Shown one piece after another: positions 35,534-46,744 of a stretch of DNA of 64,000 nt (positions are counted from its first letter, which is position 1; each line of letters begins with the position of its first letter). The position numbers and the translations under genes are program-made. The notes beneath the pieces were generated by a model. It was given only the letters and a program-made list of their open reading frames with translations. It did not search any database and was not told where the DNA came from. This DNA comes from Leptospira sp. GIMC2001 (GTDB lineage: Bacteria > Spirochaetota > Leptospiria > Leptospirales > Leptospiraceae), in NCBI RefSeq assembly GCF_028462125.1, contig NZ_CP115468.1, positions 3,217,559 to 3,281,558 on the forward strand. Direction: 5' to 3'.

Positions 35534-36203
35534 AGATCTCGGATTGAAGAAATTTTATTATCTCTAATGCAAGAAATTCTTTATCGCCAGGTCCAATTAT
35601 TTTCTTACTTCCGTCTTTGCTAAATAAGTGAATGGTAGACTCGACTTCACCAAATCCAATTTCTTTTCCAACTAAATTACCAGCGATCCAGTCAAGACCT
35701 TTTGATTGTAACTTATGAACCGCATTGGTTTCTAAAGATTCTGTCTCTGCCGAGAAACCTAGCATGTAAAATTTTTCCAAACCCAATTCCATTTTTTGCT
35801 TTGTTATAGTTTTCAGAATATCTGGATTTTCTATCAATTCAAGAACCATTTCTCCATTTGATGGATTCTTCTTAAGCTTGCGATCACTTGGATTCCGCGG
35901 ACGATAGTCGGCTGGAGCAGCTGCCATAATCAATAAAGTATCATCCATAATCTCAGAACTCACAGCGTCTAACAAATCTACTGTGGTTACCACTGAAACA
36001 TTTTTCACTTGATCGACTACTTTGTATCGATCTTCCGTTCCACCGGAAATGTATACGACGTTATTACAGATTTTTTTTGCTTGGGTAGCAAGATTGAATC
36101 CCATTTTCCCACTTGAAGCATTGGATATATAGCGAACAGGATCTATCCATTCTCTAGTAGGACCACTCGTAATGATGATTTTGCTAATAGGCAAATTAGT
36201 CAT
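35520..36203 (-). CDS. coaB: Phosphopantothenate-cysteine ligase (separate CoaB)
   Basis: The 227-residue enzyme joins 4'-phosphopantothenate and cysteine in coenzyme A synthesis. Motifs are TSGPTREWIDPVRYISNASSG at the N-terminus and AAAPADYRP with a KLKKNPS lysine segment around residues 93-113. In most bacteria this domain is fused behind the decarboxylase as CoaBC. Here it is a separate gene 17 bp downstream of coaC. The ligase is full length for a stand-alone form. Confidence 0.92.
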   Translation of the reverse strand: MTNLPISKIIITSGPTREWIDPVRYISNASSGKMGFNLATQAKKICNNVVYISGGTEDRYKVVDQVKNVSVVTTVDLLDAVSSEIMDDTLLIMAAAPADYRPRNPSDRKLKKNPSNGEMVLELIENPDILKTITKQKMELGLEKFYMLGFSAETESLETNAVHKLQSKGLDWIAGNLVGKEIGFGEVESTIHLFSKDGSKKIIGPGDKEFLALEIIKFLQSEISKNL

Positions 36204-36220
36204 AGGAAGTTAAAAATAAC

Positions 36221-36763
36221 TCAAATTCCTAAAATTCTCAAGATTTCTGATTCGATGTACGAAATGTCCGCCAATTTACCTTGGCCTTCATCTCCGCAGA
36301 CAACCACTCCGTTCTCAGGCGATATTATATGAATTCCATCTTCCATTAATCTCGATATATTTCTCTGAACTGCCTTATGATTCCACATCCCAGGATTCAT
36401 TGCTGGTGCAACGATCACCGGACATTGGATTGCAAGATAGGTGGAAGTAACAATGTCATCAGCGATTCCATTTGCCATTTTACCAATTAGATTGGCTGTT
36501 GCGGGAACAATTGCCATAATATCTGCACCATACTTCGCTTCGATATGAGGCATACCTGATGAATATTCATCATATAATACTGGTTTGCTGGTTAGAGCCT
36601 CAAATGTAAGGGGTCTAATGAATTCCGTTGCATTTGGAGTCATGATGACCCGAACAGAATGTCCAAGTTTTGTGAGATTTCGTACTAACTCGCAGGCTCT
36701 ATAGGATGCAATACTACCAGATACTGCTATAAGAATATTTGCTGAGCCAGTTGGAGCTGTCAT
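36221..36763 (-). CDS. coaC: Phosphopantothenoylcysteine decarboxylase (separate CoaC)
   Basis: The 180-residue flavoprotein decarboxylates phosphopantothenoylcysteine. It shows the flavin-binding start [14 protein letters not shown], a histidine in MPHIEA (about residue 72), the PAMNPGMW segment and the C-terminal [12 protein letters not shown] clamp with its catalytic cysteine. It overlaps the upstream CBS-domain gene by 4 bp (ATGA) and precedes coaB. Confidence 0.92.
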   Translation of the reverse strand: MTAPTGSANILIAVSGSIASYRACELVRNLTKLGHSVRVIMTPNATEFIRPLTFEALTSKPVLYDEYSSGMPHIEAKYGADIMAIVPATANLIGKMANGIADDIVTSTYLAIQCPVIVAPAMNPGMWNHKAVQRNISRLMEDGIHIISPENGVVVCGDEGQGKLADISYIESEILRILGI

Positions 36764-38106
36764 GAGTTTGCTTGCTCCCTCTCCCTACTTGCCAGATTCG
36801 CTTGATTCGTAAATTGGATGCTCAATATTTTATTGCCATCCATCTTTTTGATTTTTAGCTCACCTTTTGGAATTTGAATGATGGATCCTTCTTTCGGCAT
36901 ATCCTCGTGTTGCTCAAGAAATAAACCGGCAATTGTCCGAACCTCTTCCAAGTCCTTAGGATCAACACCTTCTAATATTTCGGGAATCTCATCGATTTCT
37001 GTTTCGCCATCAATCAATATTGGCTTATTGCGATTCCAATCGGGTACTGCTTTCTCGTCTTGATCGGTCTCATCGCGAATCTCACCAAAAATTTCTTCAA
37101 TGATATCTTCTAAAGTAAGAAGCCCTGCTACTCCACCATATTCATCGATCACAATCGCCATATGTTGGTTAGTGAGTCTTAACTTTTGCATAACCTTTTC
37201 TATAGAAAGTGATTCTGGAACAAAAATCGGGTCTTGCATAAGAGATGTGATTTTTTGCTTTTTGCTCTTCGGATTCTTAGAAAGCCATTGTAGATAGTTC
37301 TGGACATGAACAACGCCTAACACTTTATCAAGTGTTTCTTCATAAACTGGATATCGAGAAAAGTTATGTTCGGCAATCAGTGGCAACAGTTTATCAAGCG
37401 TTGCTTCCGATTCAATTCCGATAACAGAAAGCCTATGTGTCATCACGTCTTTTGCAAGATGCTCAGAGAAATTAAATGTTTTCTTGATAAGCTTCATCTC
37501 TTCTTTATCAATACGACCCGATTTACTCTGTTCTTCAATGATGATCATCAGTTCTTGAGGACTGTGAACATACTTGTCTCCAGTTCTCTGCAATCGCAAT
37601 AACTTAAGAAGTCCTAACGTAATCTTATTCATGAAATAAGTTACGGGATAGAAAATATAGTAGAAGAACCACATAGGGAGAGCAACGCCTAGTGCTATAG
37701 ATTCCGTACTTTGAATTGCAATTGTCTTCGGTAGCAATTCACCTAATATAATATGCATAAAAGTGATCAAACAAAAGGCAACTGCTATAGCTATTCCGTG
37801 AACCGTAAAACTTGCAGGTGGATCGTATCCAAAGTAATTGAACAAACGAGTTAAGTCGTGTGCAAGATATTCTTCACCGACCCATCCAAGAAGTAAGCTA
37901 GCAATCGTTATGCCAACTTGACAAACTGATAACATATTGTCCAAATTGACGACTGCTTTTCTTGTAAGAAGAGCAAGGGGTTTGTTCTCTTGAATCAATT
38001 CGTCTAATCTAGAAATACGAATGGAAACGAGAGAAAACTCAGCTGCCACAAAGAAACCATTGATAGCAACCAAAAAGAGAATAATGATTAAGCCAATTAT
38101 ATCCAT
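36760..38106 (-). CDS. CNNM/CBS/CorC-HlyC-type membrane protein (TlyC-like)
   Basis: The 448-residue protein has an N-terminal DUF21/CNNM domain with about four helices (residues 1-190), two CBS domains (about 205-330, including [21 protein letters not shown]) and a C-terminal CorC/HlyC domain (about 350-430). Such proteins are often named hemolysins but most likely move or sense magnesium or cobalt. It follows the TraB-like gene by 19 bp and overlaps coaC, so it is in the gpsA-to-coaB transcript. Confidence 0.9.
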   Translation of the reverse strand: MDIIGLIIILFLVAINGFFVAAEFSLVSIRISRLDELIQENKPLALLTRKAVVNLDNMLSVCQVGITIASLLLGWVGEEYLAHDLTRLFNYFGYDPPASFTVHGIAIAVAFCLITFMHIILGELLPKTIAIQSTESIALGVALPMWFFYYIFYPVTYFMNKITLGLLKLLRLQRTGDKYVHSPQELMIIIEEQSKSGRIDKEEMKLIKKTFNFSEHLAKDVMTHRLSVIGIESEATLDKLLPLIAEHNFSRYPVYEETLDKVLGVVHVQNYLQWLSKNPKSKKQKITSLMQDPIFVPESLSIEKVMQKLRLTNQHMAIVIDEYGGVAGLLTLEDIIEEIFGEIRDETDQDEKAVPDWNRNKPILIDGETEIDEIPEILEGVDPKDLEEVRTIAGLFLEQHEDMPKEGSIIQIPKGELKIKKMDGNKILSIQFTNQANLASREREQANS

Positions 38107-38125
38107 TTCTTATCGGGAAAAATCC

Positions 38126-38974
38126 CTATTGTAAACTCCATGCGGGAATCCAACGAGTGTTGATCACTCGATAGCCCCAGTCCTTATTTAATTTTTGTAA
38201 AAAATCCGTCATATGGGCAGCACCATACATCATCCCAATTATTTGCTGATTTGTTGTCTCACTACTAATTATACCGAGAGCCACTGTATTTCTTTTTTGA
38301 ATCAAAAGTTCATATAGTTTTGCATTTTTGGGATTGTTGATCAATTCTTGGCTCTCTGAATATAATTTCTTAGCCAAATGTCTGCGAACTTGTTTAATAT
38401 TGGACCGCGTAGTCTTCGAATCTGGATCCATTGTCTTTATTTCGTAATCCTCCCCATCATCCGAATTTTTGTCTAGAGATATTTTGCCTCGGTAGTATTC
38501 TTTTAGAAGGGATGAAAACTCTTTATAACTCATATCTGCACGTCGCCAATTTGATTTAGGAACAAAAGCATTCGATTGAGCAACGAGTCCAATTGCCTTT
38601 GCATCAGTAGCTTGGGCCTCTTGTAAGCGAAAAAGATCAATGCCTTCCATCGATATCGAAGTTGATCGATGAATCTGTTGAATAGATAATGATTTAGTAG
38701 CGCTTGATTCCGCATCGATATTGATTCCTTCATAGTATACAGAATGGCAATCGTTCAAAATGTTCGCAACTGCATCATAATATTCTGGTTCACCCATATG
38801 AATCATTCCAATTAGAACGATGATGGAAGATTTCTGATCTGATTTGAGAACCCAAGCTCGAGTGTACAAAAATTTGGAATCAATTTTAAGAAAATCTTGA
38901 TCCTTTGCAGACAACGGTTGATAAGCTAAAAATAAGATTCCAATCCAGAGTCCAATAATCCGCCAAATTTTCAT
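38126..38974 (-). CDS. Exported TraB/TIKI-like protein
   Basis: The 282-residue protein has a signal peptide (about residues 1-23, ending PLSAK). The TraB/TIKI-type metalloprotease-like pattern is visible: IGMIHMGEPEYYDAV near residue 55, a YYEG segment near residue 80 and YGAAHM near residue 252. These supply the histidines and glutamate expected at the metal site. It overlaps the 863-residue gene by 4 bp, so the two are translated together. The biological target is unknown. Confidence 0.72.
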   Translation of the reverse strand: MKIWRIIGLWIGILFLAYQPLSAKDQDFLKIDSKFLYTRAWVLKSDQKSSIIVLIGMIHMGEPEYYDAVANILNDCHSVYYEGINIDAESSATKSLSIQQIHRSTSISMEGIDLFRLQEAQATDAKAIGLVAQSNAFVPKSNWRRADMSYKEFSSLLKEYYRGKISLDKNSDDGEDYEIKTMDPDSKTTRSNIKQVRRHLAKKLYSESQELINNPKNAKLYELLIQKRNTVALGIISSETTNQQIIGMMYGAAHMTDFLQKLNKDWGYRVINTRWIPAWSLQ

Positions 38975-41562
38975 TTCAAGTCTCGAGTAACAATAATTAC
39001 ATCATTGTCTTTAGAAGATGACATCCCGATCGGGAAGTCTTTATATCTAGATACTGAATTTTTTAGATCGATATCTCGCTTAAGATACATAGCATCCGTT
39101 CCTGCTCGAAGCCAAAACGAACAAAAGTCTAAAATCCTTTTGGAATTTTTCAGATTGGAATCGGTAATCGTTTTACCTGAGACAAGCATTGCGGTCGGAA
39201 CAGTTCGATAATCAATTCGACGAATGACTTTCTTCATGGAAATTGATTCCTTATCTTCTCCATTGCTCCAATCCATATCCAGTAGTCGATCTCCTTTAGA
39301 ACTTGGATCATAATTCCAAATATGCAATCGATTCTTTTCGCGAAAGATTTTGGTTCCTTCAAAAGTGGACCTGTCACTACTTATTGTATTAGACTCAGCA
39401 CTCTTCGGTGAAGCCCAAACGATCGGTGCCAAATTTCTCAACTTATCATATTTGCTGCTAACAACAAAGCGATAGAATAGATTGAAATTTTGATTCTGAA
39501 ACATGTTACGCAAATAATCATATAAAACAAGACCGTCTGAATTCAGATAAATCTGGATGGATTCTGGATTCTTAAGTTCTGCAACAAATTGATTCACAAC
39601 TTCTTTGGCTTGGAATGAAGTGGGATTGCTTCCTTCAATTACCTTGTATGACCATTGTGATTTTTTGGGAAGGGATGGATTCATTTTGAAAAGGTATAAG
39701 TCTGATTTCCAAGGCAATACTGCAATAATGGGATTTTTGACTTCATCGCTGAATCCGTCTGCAATGTCTTCTCGTTCTTTATCAAGATATTCCACTTCGG
39801 ATTCTCGCGATGTTGTGTAGACTGAATCTTGGTAATTGTTTTCCCTAGGAGTCTGAAATCCTGAATAATTTTTGAATCGATTGTTGACTGCACGGATTTG
39901 GAACAATCCGGTCTCGTAGATTCCAGGGAGATCACTAGATGCAAGGTTATAGGAATGGATCAGCTCCATAATTGTCTGAGCATCCTGCAATTCATTCAAA
40001 TGCTCAAGTGACACAGACATGAATCGATCCAACGTAAATGAATCTGGTTTATAGTTCTTGAGAGTTAGCAGTTGTTCGTTGGGAGGATCAACTTTTAAAA
40101 GCTTGAGTGAGATCTGTATAAAATTTGAGACAGGAGCTTTCTGCCCAGAGGATTGATGCGCAATCACAAGTCCAGAAAAACGAAGCCAATCAGAACTGAT
40201 TCCCTGATCTTCCGCAGCCAATATTCCTCTAGATTTGGTAAATTCAACCGTAGACTTTCTAAATTCCTGATTGAGAATATGATTATAGCCTTGTATTATA
40301 GTAGCTGCATATTCTAATCTTTTCCATCCTCGACTCTGAGCAAGATAGCTGATCTCATCTGTAATCCGACCGGATAGATCGCTATTAGATTCCATAATCA
40401 TCTGAGAGATTCTAAGCCTCGGCCAGACTTCCTCTTGATATACTTTATCTCCTTTCGGAATGCTACGAATCGCATTGACTGCAACGTCTCGTCCTTTCGC
40501 TTTCCACACGGCCACAGCTGCGAGATCTTTTGCTCCAGGTATGGAAAGAGGTTCATTGAGCAGAGGATGCAATATCAAGCTGGACCAATCCGAGAAATCG
40601 AGACCAAAAAAATAATTCATGGAATCCAAGAAATTTCCCCGAAGATAAGCAAGGGTTCCCAATTTGATATAGATTCGATTGCGAACAGAGACTTTTTTGG
40701 TTTTAGAAATATTCAGTAACTGAACTAAACTTTTCTCGGCTTCCAGGAATTGACCTGCGATTACTTGGAGGAATGAATAGCGTTCTAGAGAATTTTCCGA
40801 ATACCCACCTAGTGAGGCAGACTCAGCTTCCAAAATCATTCGCTGAAAATTGATCGCTTCATTCGCAAATCCCAAGAAAGCAAGACGTGCCGGTAATTCT
40901 TCATCAATTTCTTCTAGAAAAGGAATAGAGTGTAGCATCTGTTCTTCGTAAAACGGTGAGACTACACGAATGATATTTACATAGTTCTTATGCATGGCAA
41001 TTCCCTTGCCCGATGTCTGGTCAAGATAGAATTGCAATCGAAATAATCTGCATAGAGAATAGTAAGGAAGTTCAGATTTGCATGTTAGCTTTTCGGGAGA
41101 TTTTCTCTCATCTTCACCATTTGAGAAAAGACTTGTATAAATATTTCTCGCCAAGGTTTTGTTATATGCATTTTTCTCACTTTGGATATAGGACTGAAGA
41201 CTCTTTTGCGAAGCTTGTTCTTCGTTCTGGAATTTCTTCCATAGAGTTGTGATCAGCGCATCGGCTAGTCGGTATTCTTGAGGTTTGAGTCTGAGTTGGT
41301 AGAGAACTGCCGCAACTCCCTGCTTACTTTTCTTCTTAAGAAAGTACTCACAGATAAATAGATACGAGTCAATTTCTTGCGATACAGATAATCCTGTTGG
41401 TAATTCTACCTTATCAGTTTTATCAGTCTCGAAAACAAAAATCCCGTCAACATAGAGTTTGCTTGTCTTACCCGATTGAAACCAACCGGTAGTCTCTCTG
41501 CTATAAACTGGACTAAGAACTAAATGCGATAGAAGACAAAAAAATAAAATCCTGTAAATCAA
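38971..41562 (-). CDS. Large exported protein with helical repeats and a CHAT-like C-terminal region
   Basis: The 863-residue protein has a signal peptide (about residues 1-22) and a largely helical middle (about 60-560) that reads like TPR-type repeats. Its C-terminal region (about 590-863) has an order of strands and a [11 protein letters not shown] segment reminiscent of CHAT caspase-like domains. The expected catalytic His and Cys are not evident, so it may be inactive or a look-alike. It overlaps gpsA and the TraB-like gene by 4 bp each. I am unsure of the domain call; export and operon membership are clear. Confidence 0.6.
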   Translation of the reverse strand: MIYRILFFCLLSHLVLSPVYSRETTGWFQSGKTSKLYVDGIFVFETDKTDKVELPTGLSVSQEIDSYLFICEYFLKKKSKQGVAAVLYQLRLKPQEYRLADALITTLWKKFQNEEQASQKSLQSYIQSEKNAYNKTLARNIYTSLFSNGEDERKSPEKLTCKSELPYYSLCRLFRLQFYLDQTSGKGIAMHKNYVNIIRVVSPFYEEQMLHSIPFLEEIDEELPARLAFLGFANEAINFQRMILEAESASLGGYSENSLERYSFLQVIAGQFLEAEKSLVQLLNISKTKKVSVRNRIYIKLGTLAYLRGNFLDSMNYFFGLDFSDWSSLILHPLLNEPLSIPGAKDLAAVAVWKAKGRDVAVNAIRSIPKGDKVYQEEVWPRLRISQMIMESNSDLSGRITDEISYLAQSRGWKRLEYAATIIQGYNHILNQEFRKSTVEFTKSRGILAAEDQGISSDWLRFSGLVIAHQSSGQKAPVSNFIQISLKLLKVDPPNEQLLTLKNYKPDSFTLDRFMSVSLEHLNELQDAQTIMELIHSYNLASSDLPGIYETGLFQIRAVNNRFKNYSGFQTPRENNYQDSVYTTSRESEVEYLDKEREDIADGFSDEVKNPIIAVLPWKSDLYLFKMNPSLPKKSQWSYKVIEGSNPTSFQAKEVVNQFVAELKNPESIQIYLNSDGLVLYDYLRNMFQNQNFNLFYRFVVSSKYDKLRNLAPIVWASPKSAESNTISSDRSTFEGTKIFREKNRLHIWNYDPSSKGDRLLDMDWSNGEDKESISMKKVIRRIDYRTVPTAMLVSGKTITDSNLKNSKRILDFCSFWLRAGTDAMYLKRDIDLKNSVSRYKDFPIGMSSSKDNDVIIVTRDLK

Positions 41563-42563
41563 TGAACTCCTTCTCTTTTCAGATCCCTGCTCATAAGATC
41601 TTTTACCACCATACGCGGATCTTTGTCTTCGTACAGCATTTTGTAAACCTCTTGGGTTATCGCCATCTCCACACCAAGTTTGTCGGCAAGTTCTTTTGCA
41701 GACTTTGTAGTCTTCACGCCTTCGGCGACTTCATTCATAGATTCAAGAATTGCCGCAAGCTTCTCTCCTTTTCCAAGGCGAAAACCAACAGTTCTATTTC
41801 TGGATGCCTCACCACAGCATGTAAGAACTAGATCTCCCATACCGGATGGTCCAAGAAAAGTCATAGGATCAGCTCCCATTTTGAGACCCATGCGAGAAAT
41901 TTCTGTAAGCCCGCGAGTGATAAGAGCTGCACGAGTATTCTGTCCAAAACCAAGTCCATCCGCAACACCTGCTGCGATGGCAATCACGTTCTTAAGCGCA
42001 CCACCAACTTCAACACCAACAACATCGGGAGTCCAATAGGTTCGAAAATATGTGAAACTAAAAATTTCCTGAACTCGTCTTGCCGTTGCTTCATTCTTAG
42101 ATGCAATGGAAACAATTGTTGGAACTTTGCTTACGATTTCTTTTGCAAATGATGGACCAGATAGATAAGATAGTTGAGAATGAAAGCTTCCTGGAAGTTC
42201 TGATTCAAAAATCTCTGATACCAAGCGTAACGAATCATTCTCAATTCCTTTGCTTGCAGACACAATGGGAATCTTGGGTGGAATGATATCTTTTATTTTA
42301 TGAATGATTTCAGATAATGCATGAGATGGAGGAGCAGAGACTATCATATCCTTGCCAACAACAACGGATTCTAGGTCGGTGCTTGCAGTAAGTTTGTCTG
42401 GAAGAATCAAATCCTTAAGATGTCTGAAATTGCGGTGCTCTTTGTTGATTGAGAGAGCAAGCTCCTGACTACGTGTCCACAAAACTACATCATATCCCTT
42501 GTCTGCCAAAAGACTTCCAAGTGCCGTCCCAAAACTGCCTGATCCAATTACGCCGATTTTCAT
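41559..42563 (-). CDS. gpsA: Glycerol-3-phosphate dehydrogenase [NAD(P)+]
   Basis: This enzyme makes sn-glycerol 3-phosphate for phospholipids. The dinucleotide motif [13 protein letters not shown] (residues 4-16), the active-site [12 protein letters not shown] with its lysine, and [13 protein letters not shown] are all present. The length of 334 residues is standard. It is the first gene of the run gpsA, 863-residue protein, TraB-like, CBS protein, coaC, coaB. Confidence 0.96.
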   Translation of the reverse strand: MKIGVIGSGSFGTALGSLLADKGYDVVLWTRSQELALSINKEHRNFRHLKDLILPDKLTASTDLESVVVGKDMIVSAPPSHALSEIIHKIKDIIPPKIPIVSASKGIENDSLRLVSEIFESELPGSFHSQLSYLSGPSFAKEIVSKVPTIVSIASKNEATARRVQEIFSFTYFRTYWTPDVVGVEVGGALKNVIAIAAGVADGLGFGQNTRAALITRGLTEISRMGLKMGADPMTFLGPSGMGDLVLTCCGEASRNRTVGFRLGKGEKLAAILESMNEVAEGVKTTKSAKELADKLGVEMAITQEVYKMLYEDKDPRMVVKDLMSRDLKREGVH

Positions 42564-42622
42564 TAGATTATAAAATCTAATTTAGCTTTCCAAAATGGCA
42601 ACTGAAAATAATTTTAATTTAA

Positions 42623-43297
42623 ATGATTTTAAATGACCTCTGGAAATTGAATCCGGTTCGATTGCTCTGGGAGACAACCAACTCACTTCCTGGAATGAAG
42701 AGCAATTACAAGGTCACTTTGTTTCTGAACAATATTTCCCATGTTGTTCGTAAGAAAATCGTCGATAAACGCAAAGATCTACTCAATCTACGTCTCAGCT
42801 CTCATAATGGAGAAGTTATATTAGAAGGTGAATACGATCCAACAAGCTATTTCTGGGCAAAATTCTTAAGGATTCGGTTGATTCATTACCAAGCAAAATT
42901 GAAAGTAGTCTCATTGGATGGAAATGTTGTAAGATTCAAATTCACTTCCTATTCGCTGGACAATCCAGGTAGAAAAAAATGGGATCTGGTTCGATTCTTT
43001 TCTCGCTTCGATCCCATTCATAAAAGGAGAATTTTGAACACCATCGTAAATGGATTTCCAAATGTCCTTAGATTGACTCCCATTCAATGGGAAGTGCTAT
43101 TTAACCTTAATTACTTTCTAGAACAAGTTCCCAGTCTTGCAGGAAAAATTAACGTTGTATCAGCACAGCCAACAGATGGAACTGTGGTATTTCAATTGCG
43201 TTCAGGAACAATTCTCAAACCACTTATGGATTTACTAGGTCCACAATATATAAAAATTGAATATACTGGTGACGGATTTATGGATATCATATCGTGA
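42623..43297 (+). CDS. Hypothetical protein in the recG transcript
   Basis: The 224-residue protein is basic with an alternating strand/helix pattern and no signal peptide or helix long enough for a membrane. No family is recognised. It overlaps the metallophosphoesterase gene by 4 bp (GTGA), which supports a real, translated frame. It heads a four-gene run ending in recG. Confidence 0.6.
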   Translation: MILNDLWKLNPVRLLWETTNSLPGMKSNYKVTLFLNNISHVVRKKIVDKRKDLLNLRLSSHNGEVILEGEYDPTSYFWAKFLRIRLIHYQAKLKVVSLDGNVVRFKFTSYSLDNPGRKKWDLVRFFSRFDPIHKRRILNTIVNGFPNVLRLTPIQWEVLFNLNYFLEQVPSLAGKINVVSAQPTDGTVVFQLRSGTILKPLMDLLGPQYIKIEYTGDGFMDIIS

Positions 43298-44295
43298 AAA
43301 TCATTTATCTCACCGACATCCACGATGGATTGCAAGGTCTCAAGACAATTCTGACTGAGACTGAAGCAGATTTATATTTATTCTCTGGTGATATCATATA
43401 TAAGGCATTTTTTTCGGATGATCGAATTATAGATTTCTGTGGTCTTCAAGAAGAATTCTATGGATACCTCACAGGCAACTTAGCCGACCTTAAGCCATAT
43501 GATTTTGCAACTCGAGTGATTCGATTCCCCAATAAATACACTCCTGAGCAAGTCAAGAAAGCCTATCTCTATAGAGACTTATTTCAGTTAGCTGCTAAGA
43601 CAATGAAAGAAAAATACGGACTCATTGAAGCACTCATTCAGAAATATGGGAAGTCACAAGTCTTCGCCTTACCAGGCAACTACGATATTGATTTGCAATA
43701 CACAGCACTCTACGAAAGAGATCTACATAGAAAGTCATTTGACTTCAAAGGATTTAAACTCAGCGGATATGGTGGAGCACCAATTGCAACATCGGGAATT
43801 CCAGAAAAACTTGCCGTTGTATTTCATGAGTATATCCGCAATGGAAAAAATTATAGCGAACCCGAAGAATTTTTCGAAGAAGAGAAACCAGATATATGCG
43901 TAATCCACAATCCTGCATTTGGTTATTTTGATAAGATCCCCGGAGTAGGAAATGTTGGATCTCAAGGTATACGAAGATATCTGGACGATTATGATCCTAT
44001 TCTTGTTGTCTCAGGCCATGTTCATGAAGACCAAGGAGTTCAACGCAAGAAGAACACTGTGTTCGTCAATCCTTCTAATTTTGGAGCCGTAGACTCAATT
44101 GCTGGTTTTCAGCATGGCGGATACTATGCAGAAATTTTTATTGAAAATCGAAGAGTCCAAAATGTAAACCTAATGCGGGTTATAGATAAAAAACCATTCA
44201 AATTGATTGAAGTTGTAAATGAAGAACACGGTCTGGAGATCACCAAAACCTATGATGAGAATGATGTAGATCCTGCCGCTTTCGTGAGGAAGTAG
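43294..44295 (+). CDS. Calcineurin-like metallophosphoesterase
   Basis: The 333-residue cytoplasmic protein has the metal-binding motifs of the superfamily: YLTDIHDG (residues 5-12), FSGDII (30-35), ALPGNYD (a GNxD variant of GNHD, about 127-133), CVIHNP (about 208-213) and VSGHVHEDQG (about 236-245). The Tyr in GNYD replaces the usual catalytic His, which may change the activity. GTG start at 43294. The substrate is unknown. Confidence 0.87.
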   Translation: MKIIYLTDIHDGLQGLKTILTETEADLYLFSGDIIYKAFFSDDRIIDFCGLQEEFYGYLTGNLADLKPYDFATRVIRFPNKYTPEQVKKAYLYRDLFQLAAKTMKEKYGLIEALIQKYGKSQVFALPGNYDIDLQYTALYERDLHRKSFDFKGFKLSGYGGAPIATSGIPEKLAVVFHEYIRNGKNYSEPEEFFEEEKPDICVIHNPAFGYFDKIPGVGNVGSQGIRRYLDDYDPILVVSGHVHEDQGVQRKKNTVFVNPSNFGAVDSIAGFQHGGYYAEIFIENRRVQNVNLMRVIDKKPFKLIEVVNEEHGLEITKTYDENDVDPAAFVRK

Positions 44296-44666
44296 TGATT
44301 ACATTTCTTACCCTATCTGCGGTTCTAGCTACTGTTGCCTTTTTTCTATATATGTTATCAGCCTATGATAATAAAAATATGGATCGTTCGTCTTCACAGA
44401 GAGAAGCAGAAGAGAACAAATTCCGAGCAGCCGATCCCAAAAAAATCTATAGCAAAGAATGGGATCCCAATGTTCAGAGACCACGAATCTGTCCAGCTTG
44501 CGGAACTTTTCTCAAAAAAGATGAATATCTGTATGCTGCAATATCCGAATATACGAATTCGGAAGGCAAAAGGCAGGCTCATATCTATGGTTGCAAATAT
44601 TGCTACTTGGGTGAAGCCAATTCAGAAGGAATCCAGAGACAGCCTCGACCGATGGAAGATTTATAG
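44295..44666 (+). CDS. Small membrane-anchored protein with a CPAC-CKYC zinc-ribbon pattern
   Basis: The 123-residue protein has one N-terminal membrane helix (about residues 3-23) and two CxxC pairs, CPAC and CKYC, about 30 residues apart, as in a zinc ribbon facing the cytoplasm. Its GTG start shares a base with the preceding TAG stop, and recG begins 2 bp after its stop. The function is unknown. Confidence 0.68.
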   Translation: MITFLTLSAVLATVAFFLYMLSAYDNKNMDRSSSQREAEENKFRAADPKKIYSKEWDPNVQRPRICPACGTFLKKDEYLYAAISEYTNSEGKRQAHIYGCKYCYLGEANSEGIQRQPRPMEDL

Positions 44667-44668
44667 TC

Positions 44669-46744
44669 ATGTCCTTGGATTTCAATTCTCCTTTAACTTA
44701 TATTAAGGGAATAGGTACAAAAAAAGCTGATGTATTAACTAGCATCGGACTTACGAATATTAAAGATTTACTATATTATTTTCCTAGAAGATACTTAGAT
44801 CGTAATATAACTGAAAATATCATCCTAAAGCAAGGTGAAGTGGTCACCCTTCTTGGAACAGTAACCGATTCTTATCTTGCCCACGGCAAAAAAACAAGAT
44901 TGGTTGTCGGATTTCGCACGAAGAACAATGAAAAAATCCAATTGGTTTTCTTTAAGGGTGCGAACTTTTTCCAAAAGCAAATGATTAAGGATCGCAATCT
45001 TGCCGTAACAGGAAAATTGGAATTCTTCAGAGGATTTCAAATCGTGCATCCTGATTTTGAAATATTGGATGCAGATCCAGATGAAGCAGACACCAAGCAT
45101 CTATTGCATACAGGTAGAATTATACCGCTCTATCCATCTTCGGAGTCTCTCAAAAAGGAAGGAATGGATTCTAGAGGATTTCGTCGTGCAATCGGACAAG
45201 TTATTGAATCCGATATCAAGATTCCAGAAATTCTAGATTCTACTCTACTCAAGAAGAGAAATCTTATTGATCGCGCATCTGCCTTAAGGAATATTCATTT
45301 TCCTGAATCTGATGAGCAGTGGCAGATAGCGTCCGTTAGATTAAAGTACGAAGAGATATTCTATTTCCAATTGCTACTCATCCACAAGATGCAGCTTCGC
45401 AAAAGAATCAAGCGACAACTTTGGCCATTACCGACGTCGCAGTCGAGTAAGACACTGTTAAGCAATCTACCGTTCGAACTGACAATAGACCAGAAGAATG
45501 CGATAGAAAAAATCAAATCTCTGACTTCATTCGATCTTCCAATGGCTTGTCTTCTCCAAGGGGATGTCGGCTCAGGTAAAACACTCACTGCTCTAAGTCT
45601 AGCTCTACATTATACTGATAATAATATTCAAGTTGTTTTCCTTGCTCCAACGGAGATACTTGCAAGACAACATTACCAATCTATTTCCAAATATATGGGC
45701 AATTTACCATTTCTTGGCATCGAACTACTATTAGGTGGAGAACCCAAAAAACCCAGAGCGGAAAAATTGTATCGAATCAAAACGGGTGAAAGTTTAATCA
45801 TTGTTGGAACTCATAGTCTTTTTCAAGATGATGTAACTTTTCATGAGATGGGTTTGGTGATTATTGATGAGCAACATAAATTTGGTGTAGAACAGAGAGA
45901 GAATATTCGCTCCAAAGGCAAAAATCCAGATGTGATAGCGATGACAGCAACGCCGATACCAAGAACTCTATCACTCACTCTTTATGGGGATCTAGATCTG
46001 ATCACGATTCCCAACAAACCTGCAGGACGACAACCCATTGATACGCATTGGTTTTTCGATGACAAGAGAGAAGGTGTTTATAAATCCATTCGTAAGTATG
46101 TAAGCCAAGGAAGACAATGTTATATTGTCTATCCTTTGGTTGAAGAATCAGAAAAATTGGATCTCAATTCTTGCATTCAATCCTATGAATTGCTGCGTAA
46201 AGAAATTTTTCCTGATCTAGAGATTGGTTTACTTCATGGCAAAATGAAAAATCAAGAAAAGGCCGCAGTAATGGACGATTTCAAGAATGGAAAAATCAAT
46301 ATTCTCGTAACGACAACTGTTGTCGAAGTGGGAGTGGATGTTCCCAATGCGAGCGTTCTTGTTGTCGAACATGCGGACAGATTTGGACTCAGCCAATTGC
46401 ACCAATTGAGAGGACGAGTTGGTCGAGGAAGTCATAAGAGTTTCTGTATTCTATTGACAGGTAAACATATATCCATGATCGGCAAAGAAAGATTGACTGC
46501 GCTTACGGAGACGGAAGATGGTTTTAAATTATCTGAAGTGGATCTCAAACTTCGAGGACCTGGAGAATTATTGGGGCTTCGTCAATCAGGTTTGCCTGAA
46601 TTCAAAATTGCTGATATTCAATCAGATGAAGGATTGTTTCAAGATGCGAGAGCTGATGCTCTGCGTTTCGGAGAACCTGGCCCACTTGAACGCGAGGAGA
46701 TTAAATCTCGCTTCCAAGAGGGCAGAATTCTATTTAGAAATTAA
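44669..46744 (+). CDS. recG: ATP-dependent DNA helicase RecG
   Basis: The 691-residue protein reverses stalled replication forks and migrates Holliday junctions. The wedge/OB domain lies at about residues 50-180. The helicase part shows Walker A GDVGSGKT, the DEQH box (IIDEQHKFG), MTATPIPRT and the motif VI region QLRGRVGRG. Length and layout are standard. Its stop shares TTAA with the stop of the converging lipoprotein gene. Confidence 0.96.
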   Translation: MSLDFNSPLTYIKGIGTKKADVLTSIGLTNIKDLLYYFPRRYLDRNITENIILKQGEVVTLLGTVTDSYLAHGKKTRLVVGFRTKNNEKIQLVFFKGANFFQKQMIKDRNLAVTGKLEFFRGFQIVHPDFEILDADPDEADTKHLLHTGRIIPLYPSSESLKKEGMDSRGFRRAIGQVIESDIKIPEILDSTLLKKRNLIDRASALRNIHFPESDEQWQIASVRLKYEEIFYFQLLLIHKMQLRKRIKRQLWPLPTSQSSKTLLSNLPFELTIDQKNAIEKIKSLTSFDLPMACLLQGDVGSGKTLTALSLALHYTDNNIQVVFLAPTEILARQHYQSISKYMGNLPFLGIELLLGGEPKKPRAEKLYRIKTGESLIIVGTHSLFQDDVTFHEMGLVIIDEQHKFGVEQRENIRSKGKNPDVIAMTATPIPRTLSLTLYGDLDLITIPNKPAGRQPIDTHWFFDDKREGVYKSIRKYVSQGRQCYIVYPLVEESEKLDLNSCIQSYELLRKEIFPDLEIGLLHGKMKNQEKAAVMDDFKNGKINILVTTTVVEVGVDVPNASVLVVEHADRFGLSQLHQLRGRVGRGSHKSFCILLTGKHISMIGKERLTALTETEDGFKLSEVDLKLRGPGELLGLRQSGLPEFKIADIQSDEGLFQDARADALRFGEPGPLEREEIKSRFQEGRILFRN

